DNA from: an uncultured Collinsella sp.
Lineage (GTDB): Bacteria > Actinomycetota > Coriobacteriia > Coriobacteriales > Coriobacteriaceae
NCBI GenBank assembly: GCA_902470365.1
Contig: CABRFZ010000037.1
Coordinates: 1-13,511, forward strand
Length of the DNA: 13,511 nt
Direction: 5' to 3'
The position numbers and the translations under genes are program-made. Below, in pieces: positions 12,553 to 13,511 of the stretch; the stretch's first letter is position 1; each line of letters opens with the position of its first letter. The notes beneath the pieces are model-generated. The model saw only the letters and a program-made list of their open reading frames with translations. It was not told where the DNA came from and did no database searches.

Positions 12553-12579
12553 GACAGGCGCCCGTTGCACGGGTATACT
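12551..12579 (+). promoter_or_regulatory. Promoter of purA
   Basis: AGGACA (12551-12556, overlapping the dnaB stop), a 17-base spacer and TATACT (12574-12579) fit a sigma70-type promoter. The leader would be about 60 bases. CCCG/CGGG in the spacer can form a small hairpin. Confidence 0.65.
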
Positions 12580-12595
12580 GGGAATGTTTTGTGCT

Positions 12596-12620
12596 TCTGC
12601 GTGCCGGCGTGGCGCGCAGA
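12596..12620 (+). promoter_or_regulatory. Hairpin in the purA leader
   Basis: TCTGCGTGCC (12596-12605) pairs with GGCGCGCAGA (12611-12620) with one wobble, around GGCGT. No U tract follows. It may affect stability or translation of the purA message; no known riboswitch motif is recognised. Confidence 0.4.
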
Positions 12621-12645
12621 CAGTCCATGAATGTAAGGAGTAAAC

Positions 12646-13511
<866 letters not shown>

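Overview
The window looks like chromosome of a high-GC Gram-positive gut actinobacterium. A Coriobacteriia genus such as Collinsella is my best guess. The support is the GC-rich codon use of the housekeeping genes, the sortase-anchored pilin proteins, and the order rpsF-ssb-rpsR-rplI-dnaB-purA. The genus is inferred from gene style, not proven.

Left part (1-6140). The 3' end of typA/bipA and its terminator are followed by a surface-pilus island. First comes a long AT-rich upstream region. Then comes a very large secreted adhesin (frame 517-4284) with five related Ig-like modules, a SpaA/Cna-B-like module, an FctA/Spy0128-like pilin module and an LPEAG sorting signal. An in-frame TGA at 3352 splits this reading frame, so the 945-residue 5' product would lack its wall anchor. 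A second gene (4277-5917), overlapping the first by 8 bases, encodes a SpaA-type pilin subunit with an MPSTG sorting signal. No sortase gene lies in the window. Two similar 29-base palindromic elements in opposite orientation (150-178 and 6074-6102) bracket the island, and each side also carries a long C tract.

Middle part (6142-8750). Two genes run leftwards. One encodes a UPF0126/glycine-transporter-type membrane protein. The other, downstream of it, encodes a bactofilin-like beta-repeat protein with a hydrophobic C-terminal half. Upstream of them is a gene-poor stretch with a 69-base near-perfect palindrome (8197-8265) and a 139-base tRNA-like structure (8309-8447). That structure keeps tRNA-Ser-like acceptor and T-arm sequence, but strong hairpins replace the D and anticodon arms. 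It faces two real leftward tRNA-Ser genes (CGA and GGA anticodons), each with its own terminator, and a clear promoter precedes the GGA gene.

Right part (9148-13511). A standard housekeeping block runs rightwards. A sigma70-type promoter and a leader hairpin precede rpsF, ssb, rpsR and rplI, which form one operon closed by a strong terminator. dnaB and the 5' two thirds of purA follow, each with its own candidate promoter. These genes serve translation, replication and purine synthesis and look intact.

The most interesting signals are the stop-interrupted adhesin, the bracketing inverted repeats, and the tRNA-like and palindromic elements at 8197-8447.
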